This document shows, piece after piece, positions 14,001 through 15,015 of a stretch of 15,015 nt of DNA; the stretch's first letter is position 1; each line of letters starts with the position of its first letter. A program made the translations under genes and the position numbers. The notes beneath the pieces are model-generated. The model worked only from the letters and a program-made list of their open reading frames with translations, was not told the DNA's origin and did no database searches. This DNA comes from Actinomycetota bacterium. GTDB lineage: Bacteria; Actinomycetota; Humimicrobiia; Humimicrobiales; Humimicrobiaceae. Location of the stretch: the NCBI GenBank assembly GCA_003563375.1, contig PWSB01000146.1, positions 1-15,015 of the forward strand, written 5' to 3'.

Positions 14001-14640
14001 TGTCTCCTTTTATTATGAGAGCAAAAGGCCTTTGATAGATAACCTGGACCTCGATTTTAAAAAAGGGGGGTTTACAGCAGTTATGGGACCCAATGGAAGC
14101 GGCAAGACCACGCTAGGCAAATTACTGGCAGGCATATTAAAACCCGTAGCCGGAAGAATAACCATAGAGGGAATGGATGCTTCCAAAATAGGGCTGGCCC
14201 AGATAGGCTCGAGGATAGGATATCTTTTCCAGAACCCCGAGCTGCAGATCTTTTCAAAGACCGTATATGATGAGCTTTCTTTTATACCAAGCCTGATGGA
14301 CGGAGACCAGCTGCAGATGGAAAAGGAAATAGACAGCTTATTGTCCCTTATGGGCCTGGAGCATAAAAAACAAAGCATGACCTTTAGCCTAAGCTATGGG
14401 GAAAAGCAAAGGCTTGCAATAGCATCTCTGCTCTTTAACAAACCCCGGTACCTGGTCCTGGATGAGCCTACCACAGGATTGGACCTTCCCAGGAAAGAAA
14501 AACTTCTTGCAATCCTCAAGGATTTACTTGGGCAGGGAATAGGCATGACTGTGATAACCCATGATGCCAGGTTTGTAAAAAATTTCAAAGGGAGGCTGAT
14601 AGAGGCCATGGAAGGGGATTTTTTTGAGAGCACCATCTGA
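13978..14640 (+). CDS. ECF transporter ATPase subunit, second copy (EcfA'-like)
   Basis: A second ABC ATPase of 220 residues. Walker A GPNGSGKTT is at 37-45, the Q-loop FQNPELQIFSKTVYDE starts at 84, the signature is LSYGE (138-142) with Tyr replacing the first Gly, Walker B continues as LDEPTTGLD and the switch His is 195. The start must be TTG: two adjacent TTG codons lie at 13975 and 13978, and GGAGG (13967-13971) is best spaced (six bases) from the second. The gene overlaps the end of the first ATPase by 23 bases in another frame, so it is translationally coupled. The different sequences of the two ATPases indicate a heterodimer, as in most ECF importers. Confidence 0.88.
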   Translation: MTFIRLDNVSFYYESKRPLIDNLDLDFKKGGFTAVMGPNGSGKTTLGKLLAGILKPVAGRITIEGMDASKIGLAQIGSRIGYLFQNPELQIFSKTVYDELSFIPSLMDGDQLQMEKEIDSLLSLMGLEHKKQSMTFSLSYGEKQRLAIASLLFNKPRYLVLDEPTTGLDLPRKEKLLAILKDLLGQGIGMTVITHDARFVKNFKGRLIEAMEGDFFESTI

Positions 14641-15015
14641 TAAATTTGATGTCAGAGCCAAACTTGCTATTGTTGCCTGCCTTTCCACCACAGCAGTTTT
14701 TATCCAGCATTTATATGTGCTTTCATGTTTGCTTGCTGTATCGGTAGTACTTTCAGCGATTTTTTATTCTGAAGTTGGGACGACCCTTAGCAAAACAAAA
14801 AGGCTGTGGTATGTCTTCGGGGCCATAATTGTATTACAAAGCATATTTACCCGGTCAGGGGTTGTACTGTTTGGCTTTGGAAACCTTGCAATAATAACCT
14901 CGGGGGGCCTGGTAAAGGGATTGGAATTTTTTTTAAGGATCTCAATAATAATTTTTTCAGCAACCATTATCGCCAGCTCTAAAAGCAGGGAAGTGGTGCA
15001 AGGTCTGGTGCAGCT
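14624..15015 (+). CDS. ECF transporter transmembrane subunit EcfT, cut by the window end
   Basis: At least 130 residues of a hydrophobic protein are present and the frame is open at 15015. The early FDVRAKLAI matches the D-x-R-x-K-L motif near the start of EcfT/CbiQ proteins, and several membrane segments follow. The frame is closed by a TAG at 14600-14602, and the only good start is TTG at 14624, six bases after GAAGGGG (14611-14617). It overlaps the ATPase gene by 17 bases. The coupling helices with the Ala-Arg-Gly-type motifs that contact the ATPases would lie beyond the window. EcfT would join the S component to the ATPase pair. Confidence 0.82.
   Translation, partial: MRAPSDKFDVRAKLAIVACLSTTAVFIQHLYVLSCLLAVSVVLSAIFYSEVGTTLSKTKRLWYVFGAIIVLQSIFTRSGVVLFGFGNLAIITSGGLVKGLEFFLRISIIIFSATIIASSKSREVVQGLVQ

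Noticed and set aside
1..15015. CRISPR arrays, tRNA or rRNA genes, insertion sequences
   Set aside because: I saw no regularly spaced repeats, no cloverleaf or rRNA signature, and no transposase or terminal inverted repeats.

Overview
The window looks like a chromosome piece from an anaerobic bacterium of moderate-to-low GC content. Codon use is rich in AGG and ATA, Shine-Dalgarno sites are mostly strong, and several genes start with TTG. A clostridial-type Bacillota or a similar low-GC anaerobic lineage fits best, but no rRNA, tRNA or marker gene fixes the taxon. The gene families (Old Yellow Enzyme with an iron-sulfur cluster, CopB-type copper ATPase, ECF transporter) are widespread.

Layout. 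Bases 1-333 hold no convincing gene, only a small hairpin, a doubtful 43-codon frame and a promoter. A membrane-bound PAS-GGDEF-HD-GYP c-di-GMP protein follows (334-2754, +). It overlaps tail-to-tail a minus-strand block: an SDR oxidoreductase (2703-3521), an OYE/2,4-dienoyl-CoA-reductase-like iron-sulfur flavoenzyme (3659-5602) and a class II photolyase (5709-7064, TTG start). An 86-bp divergent spacer leads to a plus-strand pair: a CopB-type P1B-3 ATPase (7151-9100) and a DUF255 thioredoxin-fold protein (9116-11194).

The most interesting part is 11193-15015. A compact orphan RNA gene seems to be encoded on the minus strand (about 11359 to 11193), with a TTGACA promoter, nested stems and an intrinsic terminator. 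Facing away from it is a promoter followed by a structured leader that resembles the molybdenum-cofactor (Moco) riboswitch, with explicit mutually exclusive P1/antiterminator/terminator pairings. The leader controls a tightly coupled operon: a lipoprotein with a half SUOX (molybdopterin oxidoreductase) fold, an ECF S component, a second membrane-anchored SUOX-like protein, two ECF ATPases and an EcfT subunit cut by the window end.

My reading is that this operon is a complete ECF importer with two extracytoplasmic SUOX-like accessory proteins, under Moco-type riboswitch control. It would be a candidate uptake system for a molybdopterin/Moco-related compound or for Mo/W chelates. The component families and the switching helices are visible in the sequence. 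The riboswitch class is recalled from memory of the family, and the substrate is inference.
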